Source: an uncultured Prevotella sp. (lineage in GTDB: Bacteria > Bacteroidota > Bacteroidia > Bacteroidales > Bacteroidaceae). Taken from it: 62,650 bases of DNA. The stretch spans positions 1 through 62,650 of the forward strand of contig CAJOGK010000016.1 of assembly GCA_905234145.1 (NCBI GenBank), read 5' to 3'. The notes beneath the pieces were generated by a model, which saw only the letters and a list, made by a program, of their open reading frames with translations, did no database searches and had not been told where the DNA came from. The stretch's first letter is position 1, and every line of letters starts with the position of its first letter. The translations under genes were made by a program, and so were the position numbers. Below, piece after piece: positions 43,959-54,319 of this stretch.

Positions 43959-45920
43959 ATGAAAAAAGAAGTGGAATTTAATTATCAGGATGAACGATTT
44001 GCAGATTTGCAGATGTTGAGGTATAAGTTGAAGGGGCTTGAACGGCTCTCGTTACAGCAAAAAAAACTTATATATTATCTCTCAAAAGCGACGCTTTTCG
44101 GTCGCGATATTACCTTCGATCAGTTTGGTAAGTACAACCTCCGTATTCGTAAGATGCTGGAGGCGGTTTATACCGATTTAACCATTCCTCACAATACTGC
44201 TGAATTCAGGGCATTAGAGGTATATCTCAAGCGCTTGTGGTTCTCGAGTGGTATTCACCACCATTATGGTTCTGAGAAGTTTAAGCCTGGCTTTTCTGAG
44301 GCTTGGCTTCGTGATACATTAAATAAGGTAGAGGCGCAGAAGTTGCCTTTGAAGGAGGGGGAAACGGTTGATGAGATGTGCAACGAACTCTTCCCCGTAA
44401 TCTTCGATGAAACCGTGCTTCCTAAGCGTGTAAACCAGGCTGATGGCGAGGATTTGATACAGACATCGGCTTGTAATTTCTACGATGGTGTCACACAAGC
44501 GGAGGCAGAAACCTTCTATCTTCAGATGAAACAAGCGGATGCCCATCCGGATACGCCTGTCTCGTATGGACTCAATACGACTTTGGTGAAAGAAGACGAT
44601 AAGGTAAAAGAGCTGGTTTGGTCATCGGAGGGTAAATATGCAAATGCTATCCGTCATATCGTTTTTTGGTTGGAAAAGGCTTTGGAGGTTGCAGAGAATG
44701 ATCAACAGAATAAAGTCATATCTTTGTTGATAAGATATTATAAATCAGGCGATTTAAATGTTTTTAATGAATATTGCATTGAATGGTTGAAAGAGCACGA
44801 TTCAGCGATTGATTTCATTAATGGTTTCATTGAGGTGTATGGCGATCCCATAGGATTGAAAGGTTCGTGGGAGGGCCTTGTGGAATATATCGATGAAGAG
44901 GCCAGTCGTCGTACACAGACCATCAGCAAGAATGCCCAATGGTTTGAAGACCACTCGCCCGTTGATCCTCGTTTTAAGAAACCAGTGGTAAAGGGTGTCT
45001 CAGCTAATGTAATCTGTGCAGCAATGCTTGGTGGCGATGAATACCCTGCTACAGCCATCGGTATTAACCTCCCGAATGCAGATTGGATCAGGGCACAATA
45101 TGGTTCAAAAAGTATTACGATTAGTAATATTACTGATGCCTATAACAAAGCCGCTCATGGCAATGGATTTAAAGAAGAGTTTGTGATAGATGCAGAAACG
45201 CTCGCTTTAATCGAGAAATATGGAGATGTATGCGATGACCTGCATACCGATCTGCATGAATGCCTTGGACATGGTAGCGGACAATTGTTGCCTGGTGTCG
45301 ATCCTGATGCCCTGAAAGCCTATAGCAGTACCATCGAAGAGGCAAGAGCCGATTTGTTCGGACTCTATTATATCGCTGATGCTAAACTCATTGAACTTGG
45401 CTTGGTACCTGATGCAGAGGCCTATAAGTCTCAGTATTATACCTATATGATGAATGGTTTGATGACCCAATTGATTCGTATCGCTCCAGATAATCAGATA
45501 GAAGAAGCTCACATGCGGAATCGGGCCTTGATAGCCAGATGGTGCTATGAGCATGGAGATGCCATCAAAATACAGAAGCGCGAGGGTAAGACCTACGTTG
45601 AAATCACAGATTACGAAGGTTTGCGCCAATTGATAGCCCAATTACTCGCTGAAATCCAGCGCATTAAGAGCGAGGGCGATTATGATGCAGCCAGATTACT
45701 GGTAGAGCGCTATGCTGTAAAGGTAGATCATGAACTGCATGCAGAAGTGCTGGAGCGCTATCAGCGTCTGAATCTGGCACCCTACAAAGGCTTCATCAAT
45801 CCTCAGCTGTTGCCCGTTTATGATGCCAATGGCGAGATTTGCGATCTTCAGATTAATTATGGTGAGAGTTATGCGCACCAGATGTTGCGCTATAGTGCAG
45901 AATATGGTACACTGATTTAG
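43959..45920 (+). CDS. Dipeptidyl-peptidase III (M49 zinc peptidase), cytoplasmic form
   Basis: Releases dipeptides from the N-terminus of short peptides. The bacterial M49 zinc motif HECLGH is at 433-438 and the second motif EEARAD at 460-465, supplying zinc ligands His433, His438 and Glu461 with catalytic Glu434. At 653 residues it lacks the signal peptide seen in some Bacteroides DPP III, so it is expected in the cytoplasm. The next gene, an AlkD-like protein, follows after 27 bp and is probably cotranscribed. Confidence 0.93.
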   Translation: MKKEVEFNYQDERFADLQMLRYKLKGLERLSLQQKKLIYYLSKATLFGRDITFDQFGKYNLRIRKMLEAVYTDLTIPHNTAEFRALEVYLKRLWFSSGIHHHYGSEKFKPGFSEAWLRDTLNKVEAQKLPLKEGETVDEMCNELFPVIFDETVLPKRVNQADGEDLIQTSACNFYDGVTQAEAETFYLQMKQADAHPDTPVSYGLNTTLVKEDDKVKELVWSSEGKYANAIRHIVFWLEKALEVAENDQQNKVISLLIRYYKSGDLNVFNEYCIEWLKEHDSAIDFINGFIEVYGDPIGLKGSWEGLVEYIDEEASRRTQTISKNAQWFEDHSPVDPRFKKPVVKGVSANVICAAMLGGDEYPATAIGINLPNADWIRAQYGSKSITISNITDAYNKAAHGNGFKEEFVIDAETLALIEKYGDVCDDLHTDLHECLGHGSGQLLPGVDPDALKAYSSTIEEARADLFGLYYIADAKLIELGLVPDAEAYKSQYYTYMMNGLMTQLIRIAPDNQIEEAHMRNRALIARWCYEHGDAIKIQKREGKTYVEITDYEGLRQLIAQLLAEIQRIKSEGDYDAARLLVERYAVKVDHELHAEVLERYQRLNLAPYKGFINPQLLPVYDANGEICDLQINYGESYAHQMLRYSAEYGTLI

Positions 45921-45947
45921 ATTAAACATTAAAAGATTAGAAATTAA

Positions 45948-46562
45948 ATGGATTTAAACCAACAGATAAAAGAAATTAAGCAATCATTCCGTCTGATGAT
46001 GGACGGAATGGTTGCTGCTTCTATGCGCAACAAAGGCGTTGACTACAAACTGAACTGGGGTGCCACCCTGCCACGACTACGAGATAAAGCAGAAGAATAT
46101 GGCAAGAACTACGATCTTGCCATTGCGCTTTGGAAAGAAAACGTTCGTGAGTGCAAACTCTTGGCTACGATGATTATGCCAGCAGACGAGGTGTTGCCAG
46201 AGGTGATCGATATCTGGATGGAACAAATCGAGACCCAGGAAATCGCAGAGCAAGCAGCGTTTAATCTTTTCCAGTATCTGCCTTTTGCTGCAGATAAAGC
46301 CTATACCTGGATTGCATCGGATAAAGAACTCTATCAGCTTTGTGGTTTCCATATCTTGTCGCGCCTGTTTATGAATGGTCAGGAGCCTAATGAGCGAGGC
46401 ATCAATGAATTTATCGATCAGGGTTTAGCAGCTCTGATGGGCGACAGTATTGCTGTAAAAAAGGCTGCTTATGCGAGTTTTCAGCACTTTGCAGACTTAG
46501 GTCTTGTGTACGAGCGACTTGCTAAAAGTGCGCTTAAAACCATTAATTTGGAATTTTTATAA
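45948..46562 (+). CDS. AlkD-like DNA alkylation repair family protein
   Basis: A 204-residue all-helical protein with repeating helix pairs typical of HEAT-like repeats (KNYDLAIALWKENVRECKLLA, quoted as DLAIALWKENVRECKLLA; WIASDKELYQLCGFHILSRL). It resembles the Bacteroidota branch of the AlkD-like family, which removes positively charged alkylated bases in characterised members. The catalytic Asp/Trp/Arg set is not obvious to me, so activity is uncertain. It lies in the DPP III operon. Confidence 0.65.
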   Translation: MDLNQQIKEIKQSFRLMMDGMVAASMRNKGVDYKLNWGATLPRLRDKAEEYGKNYDLAIALWKENVRECKLLATMIMPADEVLPEVIDIWMEQIETQEIAEQAAFNLFQYLPFAADKAYTWIASDKELYQLCGFHILSRLFMNGQEPNERGINEFIDQGLAALMGDSIAVKKAAYASFQHFADLGLVYERLAKSALKTINLEFL

Positions 46563-46593
46563 TTAATAATTCTTTCGTTTGACTGAAAATGCG

Positions 46594-46601
46594 TACCTTT
46601 G
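46594..46601 (+). promoter_or_regulatory. -7 promoter box of the fur-purA-hisS operon
   Basis: TACCTTTG, 21 bp before ATG 46623; it excludes a longer frame opening at 46599. Confidence 0.65.
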
Positions 46602-46622
46602 TGCGGTTTTCAAGGAAATCAG

Positions 46623-48377
<1,755 letters not shown>

Positions 48378-49742
48378 ATGGCACAGAAACCAAGTATTCC
48401 TAAAGGAACGCGCGACTTTTCTCCGATGGAGATGGCCAAGCGCAATTATATTTTCGATACCATCAAGCAGGCTTATCAGCTCTATGGCTTCCAGCAGATA
48501 GAGACCCCTGCGATGGAAACCCTCGGCACACTGATGGGTAAGTATGGCGAAGAGGGAGATAAACTGCTTTTCAAAGTTCTCAATAGCGGTGACTATCTTA
48601 ATAAGGTGAGCGATGAGGAGCTGAAAGAGCGCAATGCCCTTCATCTGGCGGCAAAGCTCTGTGAAAAGGGACTTCGCTACGATCTTACCGTACCTTTTGC
48701 CCGTTATGTGGTGATGCATCGCGAGGAGTTGCAGTTGCCTTTCAAGCGTTATCAGATGCAGCCAGTTTGGCGTGCTGATCGTCCGCAGAAGGGTCGCTAT
48801 CGTGAGTTCTGGCAATTCGATGGCGATATCGTGGGCTCAGATTCTCTGCTCAACGAGGTAGAGCTCATGCAGATTGTCGACACCGTGTTTACCCGTTTTG
48901 GCGTTCGTGTTCAGATTAAGATCAACAACCGCAAGATTCTGAGTGGTATCGCTGAGGTGATTGGTGCTGCTGAGAAGATTGTGGATATCACCGTAGCCAT
49001 CGATAAACTCGATAAAATCGGCTTGGAGAATGTGAATGCCGAGCTTCGCGAAGACGGACTTTCCGACGAGCAGATAGCCAAACTTCAGCCTATCATCACC
49101 CTTGAGGGTAGCAATGATGAAAAGCTGAATACTATCGCTGAGGTGCTGGCTTCGAGCGAGACTGGCCTGAAGGGTGTTGAGGAACTTCGCTATATCCTCG
49201 ATACCCTTAAAACGCTGGGCTTGAACAATGAGATACAACTCGACTTGACCCTGGCTCGTGGTTTGAACTATTACACGGGGGCCATTTTCGAGGTAAAGGC
49301 GCTCGATGTACCCATGGGTTCTATCCTTGGTGGTGGGCGCTACGATAATTTGACTGGTATCTTTGGCATGCCTGGTATCTCAGGCGTAGGTATCTCGTTT
49401 GGTATCGATCGAATCTTCGATGTGCTCAATGCCCTCGATGCTTATCCGAAGGATGCTGTAAACGGTACCCAGTTGCTGTTTATAAACTTTGGCGAGAAGG
49501 AGACGGCTTATTGTCTGCCTGCGGTAGCTAAGGCTCGTGCTGCAGGTATCCGTACAGAGATTTTCCCCGATTCATCGAAGATGAAGAAGCAGATGTCGTA
49601 TGCCAATGCCAAACAGATTCCGTTCGTAGCCCTTGCTGGTGAGAACGAGATGGCTGAGGGTAAATATACATTGAAGAATATGATTAGCGGTGAGCAGCAA
49701 CTGCTTACTGCTGAAGAACTTATAAGCATCGTTAAGCCATGA
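48378..49742 (+). CDS. hisS: Histidine--tRNA ligase
   Basis: A 454-residue class II synthetase. Motif 2 contains [21 protein letters not shown] (quoted as [17 protein letters not shown]), the histidine loop is [14 protein letters not shown], motif 3 GISFGIDRI; an anticodon-binding domain ends the protein. It begins immediately after the purA stop (TAAATG) and overlaps the acetylesterase gene by 4 bp. Confidence 0.96.
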   Translation: MAQKPSIPKGTRDFSPMEMAKRNYIFDTIKQAYQLYGFQQIETPAMETLGTLMGKYGEEGDKLLFKVLNSGDYLNKVSDEELKERNALHLAAKLCEKGLRYDLTVPFARYVVMHREELQLPFKRYQMQPVWRADRPQKGRYREFWQFDGDIVGSDSLLNEVELMQIVDTVFTRFGVRVQIKINNRKILSGIAEVIGAAEKIVDITVAIDKLDKIGLENVNAELREDGLSDEQIAKLQPIITLEGSNDEKLNTIAEVLASSETGLKGVEELRYILDTLKTLGLNNEIQLDLTLARGLNYYTGAIFEVKALDVPMGSILGGGRYDNLTGIFGMPGISGVGISFGIDRIFDVLNALDAYPKDAVNGTQLLFINFGEKETAYCLPAVAKARAAGIRTEIFPDSSKMKKQMSYANAKQIPFVALAGENEMAEGKYTLKNMISGEQQLLTAEELISIVKP

Positions 49743-50557
49743 AGAAGTTAATCGCCCTCATCGTCATTTCCTTGTTTGTGCTTACAGCAGCTGTGCCCGA
49801 CAAGACTACTACCATATTTATTATTGGCGATTCCACCGCAGCTAAAAAAGACCTCTCAAAGGGTTCGCCAGAGCGCGGCTGGGGTATGGCCTTGCAGGCT
49901 TGTTTCGATTCTACTTATATCCGGGTAGACAATCATGCCGTGAATGGTCGCTCTTCTAAGAGTTTCATTGATGAGGGGCGTTGGGATAAGGTTCTCTCTG
50001 CGATGAAACCGGGCGATTATGTGATTATCCAGTTCGGACATAACGATGAAAAGCCTCAGCTGGCCCGACATACGGATCCTGGTTCTACCTTCGATTATAA
50101 TCTGGCTAAATTCGTTCGCGAAACGAGGGAGCGTGGGGGTATTCCTATTTTGATGAATCCTGTGGCTCGCAGAAGCTTTGCGGTAGAGCAACCTAAGAAC
50201 GATGACGACGAGAAGTTACGCAGTACCACTTTTGCCGATGGCGCCAAAGTGGTAGAGGGTGATTCGCTCATTGATACCCACGGACTTTATCGCATCGCTC
50301 CAAAGGATGTGGCCAAGCGCATGAATTGTCATTTTGTGGATGCCAACCAGATTACACACGATTTGGAGCAATCTTTGGGTGTAGAGGGATCGAAGAAACT
50401 CCACATGTGGTATAAGCCAGGCGAGCATCCCAGTTTGCCTGATGGTCGCCAAGATAATACACATTATAATATATATGGTGCCCAGGTTGTGGCCAAGCTC
50501 TTGGCTGGTGCCATCGTGAAAGAGATTCCTGTATTGGAGAAATATTACATCGAGTAG
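49739..50557 (+). CDS. Rhamnogalacturonan acetylesterase-like SGNH hydrolase (CE12)
   Basis: A 272-residue exported esterase. Signal peptide to about residue 19; block I GDSTA with Ser32, NGRSSKSF, block III GHND, and block V DNTHYN with Asp239 and His242. This arrangement fits CE12 enzymes, which remove acetyl groups from pectin rhamnogalacturonan. Surprisingly it is the last gene of the fur-purA-hisS run, overlapping hisS by 4 bp, so it may be made constitutively. No clear terminator follows. Confidence 0.88.
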   Translation: MKKLIALIVISLFVLTAAVPDKTTTIFIIGDSTAAKKDLSKGSPERGWGMALQACFDSTYIRVDNHAVNGRSSKSFIDEGRWDKVLSAMKPGDYVIIQFGHNDEKPQLARHTDPGSTFDYNLAKFVRETRERGGIPILMNPVARRSFAVEQPKNDDDEKLRSTTFADGAKVVEGDSLIDTHGLYRIAPKDVAKRMNCHFVDANQITHDLEQSLGVEGSKKLHMWYKPGEHPSLPDGRQDNTHYNIYGAQVVAKLLAGAIVKEIPVLEKYYIE

Positions 50558-50561
50558 GGCG

Positions 50562-51113
50562 CTATTTTTGTTGGGGCGATTCTATTGACTCCCACATGCG
50601 TTCATACTCTGCCTCTTGAGCCCTGATTTTCTTCAGGGCTTTTTTGCGTTTATGGCGTGCCTCAAGCTTAGGGCCAATCGTGTGATCGAAAACCCAACCT
50701 AGCATGGCGAGCACATTGGGTCCTGAAGGAATCACCTGTGGCAACGGCACTTCCTTGGGTGTAGTAGGGCGCAGGATGTCGGAAATATGCTCTTTAGAGC
50801 GGTCGCGACCTATCACCACCACCTCGTCAATCACGTTCATTTGGGGTAGGAGATAGACGGTATCATTCTTTAACTCAGAGCCCAATACATAGCGTCGCTG
50901 TAAGCGAGGATGACAGAAGTCTGCTCTGCTAAAACTATCTGGCACAGCGATGCGTCCATCCCAGGCAGTACGCTTTTCTTCGCCATTATCTACTCTTACT
51001 AGTACATCTCGCATAGGGAGTTTCGTTTCTGCATTGATTACTACCAAGCTGCGCTGAGCCGAAACTTTGGCACAACATAGCATGATGAATATGATAAAGC
51101 ATAATCGAACCAT
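50562..51113 (-). CDS. Exported protein with carboxypeptidase-regulatory-like domain
   Basis: A 183-residue protein: signal peptide (cut after KVSAQ), then a small beta domain with VVINAETKLPMRDVLVRVDNG and DVLVRVDNGEEKRTAWDGR (typical CarboxypepD_reg-like), the phrase VIDEVVVIGRDR similar to the TonB-plug linker EVVVxG, then a basic C-terminal coil. Role unknown, possibly at the outer-membrane surface or in a periplasmic complex. Confidence 0.75.
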   Translation of the reverse strand: MVRLCFIIFIMLCCAKVSAQRSLVVINAETKLPMRDVLVRVDNGEEKRTAWDGRIAVPDSFSRADFCHPRLQRRYVLGSELKNDTVYLLPQMNVIDEVVVIGRDRSKEHISDILRPTTPKEVPLPQVIPSGPNVLAMLGWVFDHTIGPKLEARHKRKKALKKIRAQEAEYERMWESIESPQQK

Positions 51114-51148
51114 CCTTCAATCTTTTTACACTTTTCTCAATTTCGCTG

Positions 51149-51156
51149 CAAATATA
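51149..51156 (-). promoter_or_regulatory. -7 promoter box of the carboxypeptidase-regulatory-like gene
   Basis: TATATTTG on the minus strand, 35 bp before the ATG at 51113. Confidence 0.5.
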
Positions 51157-51372
51157 AGCCATTTCCTGCGAATCTACACCATTTTAATCTTAGAAAACCT
51201 TACAGATATAAAATTTAAATCAAGATTAAGTATTTTTTGTGATTGACGATTGGCTCGATTTTCATGATGAAAATGAAATTTTCTATAAAATTCATAAATC
51301 TAATGACATCCGACATAATATGATACTTAATTGTCTTGTTTTCAGCTATTTAATGTTGGTTTTAAGCCAAAT

Positions 51373-51416
51373 CATCCGACATACTTCCGACATATATCTG
51401 ACATACATCCGGCATA
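51373..51416 (+). repeat. Left cluster of 11-bp CCGACATANNT repeats
   Basis: Four units with 11-bp period: CCGACATACTT, CCGACATATAT, CTGACATACAT, CCGGCATACTT. One extra unit lies in the left terminal repeat. Confidence 0.8.
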
Positions 51417-51484
51417 CTTTTAATGGTTTATCCGTTAGCTATCGCTATCATTACCTGCTTCTCATTCTCTTTCAGACCTTGGGT

Positions 51485-51573
51485 CGCTCTTGAATTCTCT
51501 AGAGAATTGCGAATCGACCCTTAGGGTCTCTTCTTTCGATGTCCTAGCGCGCTCTTAAATTCTCTAGAGAATT
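51485..51573 (+). repeat. Twin 24-bp direct repeats, each ending in a 16-bp palindrome
   Basis: Copies at 51485-51508 and 51550-51573 differ at one base; each holds the perfect palindrome AATTCTCTAGAGAATT. The first palindrome is also flanked at equal distance by GGGTCG (51481-51486) and CGACCC (51515-51520). Confidence 0.8.
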
Positions 51574-51647
51574 CATTAACGACCATTAATAATGAAGCTT
51601 TCAATAGAGTATTTCCAAGCGTGCTACCTCCAGTATTTGGCCTTTCT

Positions 51648-51696
51648 ATGTCAGATTTATGTCGGATGTATGTCATTTGAATGTCGGATGAATGTC
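51648..51696 (-). repeat. Right cluster of 11-bp repeats, inverted relative to the left cluster
   Basis: Five units starting ATGTCAG, ATGTCGG, ATGTCAT, ATGTCGG, ATGTCAT, each 11 bp apart, reading as the reverse complement of the left cluster. Confidence 0.8.
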
Positions 51697-51943
51697 ATAT
51701 TGTAGCAATGCTAAATCTTTGATAATAAGAAAGATAACTATTATTTTATGTCGAATGTCATTAGATTTTTAGATTTAAATATTTCTTTTTATTATCAATC
51801 GTGCAAGATAATTCTGCAATTCGTTACTTCTCGCCCATCATTTCATTACGTTTTACCAATCAAAAAGTTATGAATTGAAGTGCGATTCGTTGCTATTCAT
51901 TGAGAAAAATGAATGAATGCTTGGAAGTAAACAAAAAATAGCT

Positions 51944-51951
51944 TATCTTTG
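51944..51951 (+). promoter_or_regulatory. -7 promoter box of the fic gene
   Basis: TATCTTTG with the ATG starting six bases after its last G, so the mRNA may be leaderless. Confidence 0.65.
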
Positions 51952-51956
51952 CAGCG

Positions 51957-52736
51957 ATGTTTGAAAATGAAATCAAGGATTACGAAAGCATCCGACAGGA
52001 ATATCAGGAGAAGATAGCCGACAGGATGGGCAAAAAGCAGTGGATGGAATATAATGAGATTCTTTTCTCTGCGCACTCTTGTGCTATTGAGGGAAACTCG
52101 TTTACTGTCGACGATACGAGGATTCTTCGCGAACAGGGTATGGCGATGATTCCCGTGGGTCGTTCATTATTGGAGTGTACGGAAATGGCTGATCATTTCA
52201 GGGCTTTCGACTATATGGTGAGCCATCTGGATCAGACATTCGATGAGGCATTATTAAAAGAGGTGAACCGTCTGGTGACAGAGCATACCTTGGCTTATCG
52301 TGCACCAGGCTCTATTGCGGGCGAATATACCACAGAGGATATGGCTGCTGGTGATACCATGTTTGGAGATCATGAGACGCTGATAGCCCGTGTGCCTAAA
52401 CTCATGGAATCGACACAGCGTGCCATCAATGATGGTCAGCATCCGATGATAGTAGCTGCTAAATTTCATGGCTATTACGAATACCTGCATCCCTTCCGTG
52501 ATGGCAATGGCAGAACGGGGCGATTGCTTTCAAACTTCATTTTGCTTAGAGCAAACCATCCTTTGCTGATTATTAAACTCGAGGATCGTTCAGCCTATAT
52601 CTCTGCCTTGAAGCAGATTCGTACGGATGGAACAGACGAGCATCTTGTTTCTTTCTTCTTTAAAACAGCCATCGATCGTATGAAATCCGAACTGGCCCAG
52701 AAAAAGAAGAATACTCTCACAACGATGTTCTTCTAA
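51957..52736 (+). CDS. Fic-domain protein (AMPylase type) with N-terminal inhibitory helix
   Basis: Fic enzymes transfer AMP or other moieties to target hydroxyl groups. The 259-residue protein carries the full active motif HPFRDGNGRTGR from His178. The inhibitory motif SxxxEGN (Ser41 to Asn47, in SCAIEGNSF) lies before the Fic core, so it is a class II, auto-inhibited Fic in which Glu45 would block ATP. There is no separate antitoxin gene beside it. Target unknown. The single-gene unit ends at a strong terminator and starts next to the symmetric repeat element. Confidence 0.92.
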   Translation: MFENEIKDYESIRQEYQEKIADRMGKKQWMEYNEILFSAHSCAIEGNSFTVDDTRILREQGMAMIPVGRSLLECTEMADHFRAFDYMVSHLDQTFDEALLKEVNRLVTEHTLAYRAPGSIAGEYTTEDMAAGDTMFGDHETLIARVPKLMESTQRAINDGQHPMIVAAKFHGYYEYLHPFRDGNGRTGRLLSNFILLRANHPLLIIKLEDRSAYISALKQIRTDGTDEHLVSFFFKTAIDRMKSELAQKKKNTLTTMFF

Positions 52737-52743
52737 TATAAGA

Positions 52744-52780
52744 AAAAAGGCTGAAAGTTTGGAACTTTCGGCTTTTTTGC
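52744..52780 (+). terminator. Terminator after fic
   Basis: GCTGAAAGTT and AACTTTCGGC pair (one G.U) over a 3-nt loop, followed by six T. Confidence 0.88.
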
Positions 52781-52781
52781 G

Positions 52782-52789
52782 TACTTTTG
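52782..52789 (+). promoter_or_regulatory. -7 promoter box of the HAD hydrolase gene
   Basis: TACTTTTG, 12 bp before ATG 52802 and directly after the fic terminator; excludes a start at 52787. Confidence 0.6.
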
Positions 52790-52801
52790 CCAACGAGATA
52801 T

Positions 52802-53434
52802 ATGAATGAAATTAAGAATATAGCTTTTGACCTTGGGGGCGTGGTATTGGCATTGAGCCTCGAAGGTGGTATTAGGGGATTTGAGAAGATGGGTGTGAGT
52901 GATGCCCGTCAGCGTTTGGATGCATTTGTGCAAAAGGGTGTGTTTGCTGATTTGGAGTCAGGACGTATTTCGATGGAAGAATTCCGATTGGAGATGTGCA
53001 GGCTTACCAATAAAGAAATCACCCTGCAAGATTGCTATGAGGCTTGGCACGGCTATGTAGACTATGTGCCTCAGCAGAATCTTGCTACGATTCTCCGTCT
53101 GAGAGAGAAGGGTTTTAAGGTTTGTCTGCTTTCAAATACCAATCCCTTTATGAACATGTGGGCAGATAGTCCGGAATTCGATGGACAAGGTCATCCCATC
53201 AGTTATTATTTCGACAAGATGTATCTCAGTTATGAATGTGGTGTGATGAAGCCTGCACCTGAGATTTTCCACATGATGCTGGAAGGCCAGAAAGCCAAAC
53301 CAGAAGAAACACTTTTCGTAGATGATGGTGAAGTAAATATAAAGATGGCCCAGCAATTAGGCATTCAGACCCTTTGTCCTCACAATAATGAAGACTGGAC
53401 CATATTCCCTGAAATACAAAAGTTGCTGAAATAA
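52802..53434 (+). CDS. HAD-superfamily hydrolase (subfamily IA)
   Basis: A 210-residue phosphatase-like protein. Motif I is FDLGGVVL, where the second Asp of the usual DxD is Gly, as in YihX-like relatives; motif II LLSNTN, motif III lysine in CGVMKPAPEIF, motif IV FVDDGEVNI. It likely dephosphorylates a small phosphorylated sugar or nucleotide; the altered motif I leaves the activity open. Single gene, ending at a hairpin shared with the small protein gene on the other strand. Confidence 0.85.
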   Translation: MNEIKNIAFDLGGVVLALSLEGGIRGFEKMGVSDARQRLDAFVQKGVFADLESGRISMEEFRLEMCRLTNKEITLQDCYEAWHGYVDYVPQQNLATILRLREKGFKVCLLSNTNPFMNMWADSPEFDGQGHPISYYFDKMYLSYECGVMKPAPEIFHMMLEGQKAKPEETLFVDDGEVNIKMAQQLGIQTLCPHNNEDWTIFPEIQKLLK

Positions 53435-53470
53435 AAAACCTGAAGGTTAGCGAACCTCCAGGTTATCGTG
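53431..53470. terminator. Bidirectional terminator between the HAD gene and the small protein gene
   Basis: Arms 53437-53448 and 53453-53464 (AACCTG..AGGTT and AACCT..CAGGTT) pair with one mismatch around a 4-nt loop; the small protein stop codon lies in the stem-loop, and six T follow on its strand. Confidence 0.75.
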
Positions 53471-53539
53471 CTTTGCCATCCAAGCGCTAAACACTGTTCC
53501 TGCTACGAGCATTGCACCCATTTCCATTAATGTAATCAT
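53447..53539 (-). CDS. Small membrane protein (30 residues)
   Basis: Encodes MITLMEMGAMLVAGTVFSAW followed by MAKHDNLEVR: one hydrophobic helix and a charged C-terminus. It has its own promoter box at 53591-53598, a purine-rich Shine-Dalgarno AAAGAGGAG ending nine bases before the ATG, and a terminator just after the stop. Such a complete unit of about 150 nt argues for a real gene. No family is recognised; it could be a regulatory small membrane protein. Confidence 0.65.
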   Translation of the reverse strand: MITLMEMGAMLVAGTVFSAWMAKHDNLEVR

Positions 53540-53548
53540 AATACCAAT

Positions 53549-53557
53549 CTCCTCTTT
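53549..53557 (-). promoter_or_regulatory. Shine-Dalgarno sequence of the 30-residue protein
   Basis: AAAGAGGAG on the minus strand, nine bases from the ATG. It is notable because most genes in this window lack a recognisable Shine-Dalgarno. Confidence 0.6.
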
Positions 53558-53590
53558 ATAGTAAATACTTTCTTTATCTTTTTGACGATG

Positions 53591-53598
53591 CAAAGGTA
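53591..53598 (-). promoter_or_regulatory. -7 promoter box of the 30-residue protein gene
   Basis: TACCTTTG on the minus strand, 51 bp before the ATG at 53539, pointing away from aat. Confidence 0.6.
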
Positions 53599-53668
53599 CA
53601 ACTATTTTGAAGATTAGACAAGCAAATGTCTAGATTGTGTGCGATAACAGTCTTTATTTTGACCCAAA

Positions 53669-54319
53669 TCAAGTAGAGATGATTTTCATATATTCTTCGT
53701 AGGAAATAAAGCGTCCTCCCATGGAGCGAAGATGTGGTGTTTCAAACTGGCAATCTATGAGTTTTCCACCATAAGACTCAAACATACGAGCCAGATAGAT
53801 CAAAGCTAATTTAGAAGCATTAGGCACTAGCGAGAACATACTTTCACCAAAAAACGCTTTGCCAAGGCTTACACCATACAGACCACCTACCAAGCGCTCT
53901 TCCTGCCAAACCTCAACACTTGCTGCAAAACCTTGGCGATGCATTTCTGTATATGCCTTGATGATATCTGGCCCAAGCCAAGCCCCTTCTTCTTTGTTTC
54001 GATTCTGAGCAGTGGCGCAACCACGTATCACACCTTCAAAATCCTTATTGATAGTAGGTCTTAGTTCGTGTTTGTTTATCAGTTGCTGCATGGAGTGACT
54101 GACATGAATCTCGCTGGGAAAGATTACAAAACGTTGCATCGGACAAAACCATAGGGGTTCTTCATTATCTCGAAACGAGAACCATGGGAAGAAACCATAA
54201 GAATAGGCCAGCAAGAGTCGATCTACTGAGAGGTCGCCTCCTACTGCTATCAATCCGTCTTCCTCGCCCTGATGAGGGTCAGGAAACCAAAGTTCATTGT
54301 CTAATTGAAAAACCGCCAT
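53669..54319 (-). CDS. aat: Leucyl/phenylalanyl-tRNA--protein transferase
   Basis: Adds Leu or Phe from charged tRNA to proteins with N-terminal Lys or Arg, creating N-degrons. The 216-residue protein has WFPDPHQGEEDGLIAVGGDLS near the start (quoted as FPDPHQGEEDGLIAVGGDL), YSYGFFPWF, WFCPMQRFVI, GVSLGKAFFGESMFS and IDCQFETPHLRSMGG (all family hallmarks). It overlaps the end of clpA by 26 bp, so the enzyme that makes N-degrons is coexpressed with the machine that destroys them. Confidence 0.95.
   Translation of the reverse strand: MAVFQLDNELWFPDPHQGEEDGLIAVGGDLSVDRLLLAYSYGFFPWFSFRDNEEPLWFCPMQRFVIFPSEIHVSHSMQQLINKHELRPTINKDFEGVIRGCATAQNRNKEEGAWLGPDIIKAYTEMHRQGFAASVEVWQEERLVGGLYGVSLGKAFFGESMFSLVPNASKLALIYLARMFESYGGKLIDCQFETPHLRSMGGRFISYEEYMKIIST

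Larger units (their letters stand above)
51296..51768. repeat. 473-bp mirror-symmetric non-coding element with 23-bp terminal inverted repeats
   Basis: Positions 51296-51318 and 51746-51768 are inverted copies (22 of 23 match). Inside lie inverted clusters of 11-bp CCGACAT repeats and two copies of a palindrome-bearing 24-mer, all arranged about a centre near 51532. No transposase, integrase or credible ORF lies inside, and no clear target-site duplication flanks it. The remaining spacer (51157-51295 and 51769-51943) is AT-rich with nothing I can support. Confidence 0.75.

Noticed and set aside
51239..51493. 84-codon ORF inside the symmetric element
   Set aside because: Its sequence is made of the 11-bp repeats, lacks a promoter with correct spacing and has no protein-like conservation cues.
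51373..51696. CRISPR array
   Set aside because: Repeat units are 11 bp without unique spacers and the clusters are inverted; no cas genes nearby.
51296..51768. Insertion sequence
   Set aside because: It has terminal inverted repeats but no transposase and no visible target duplication, so only a non-autonomous element can be considered.
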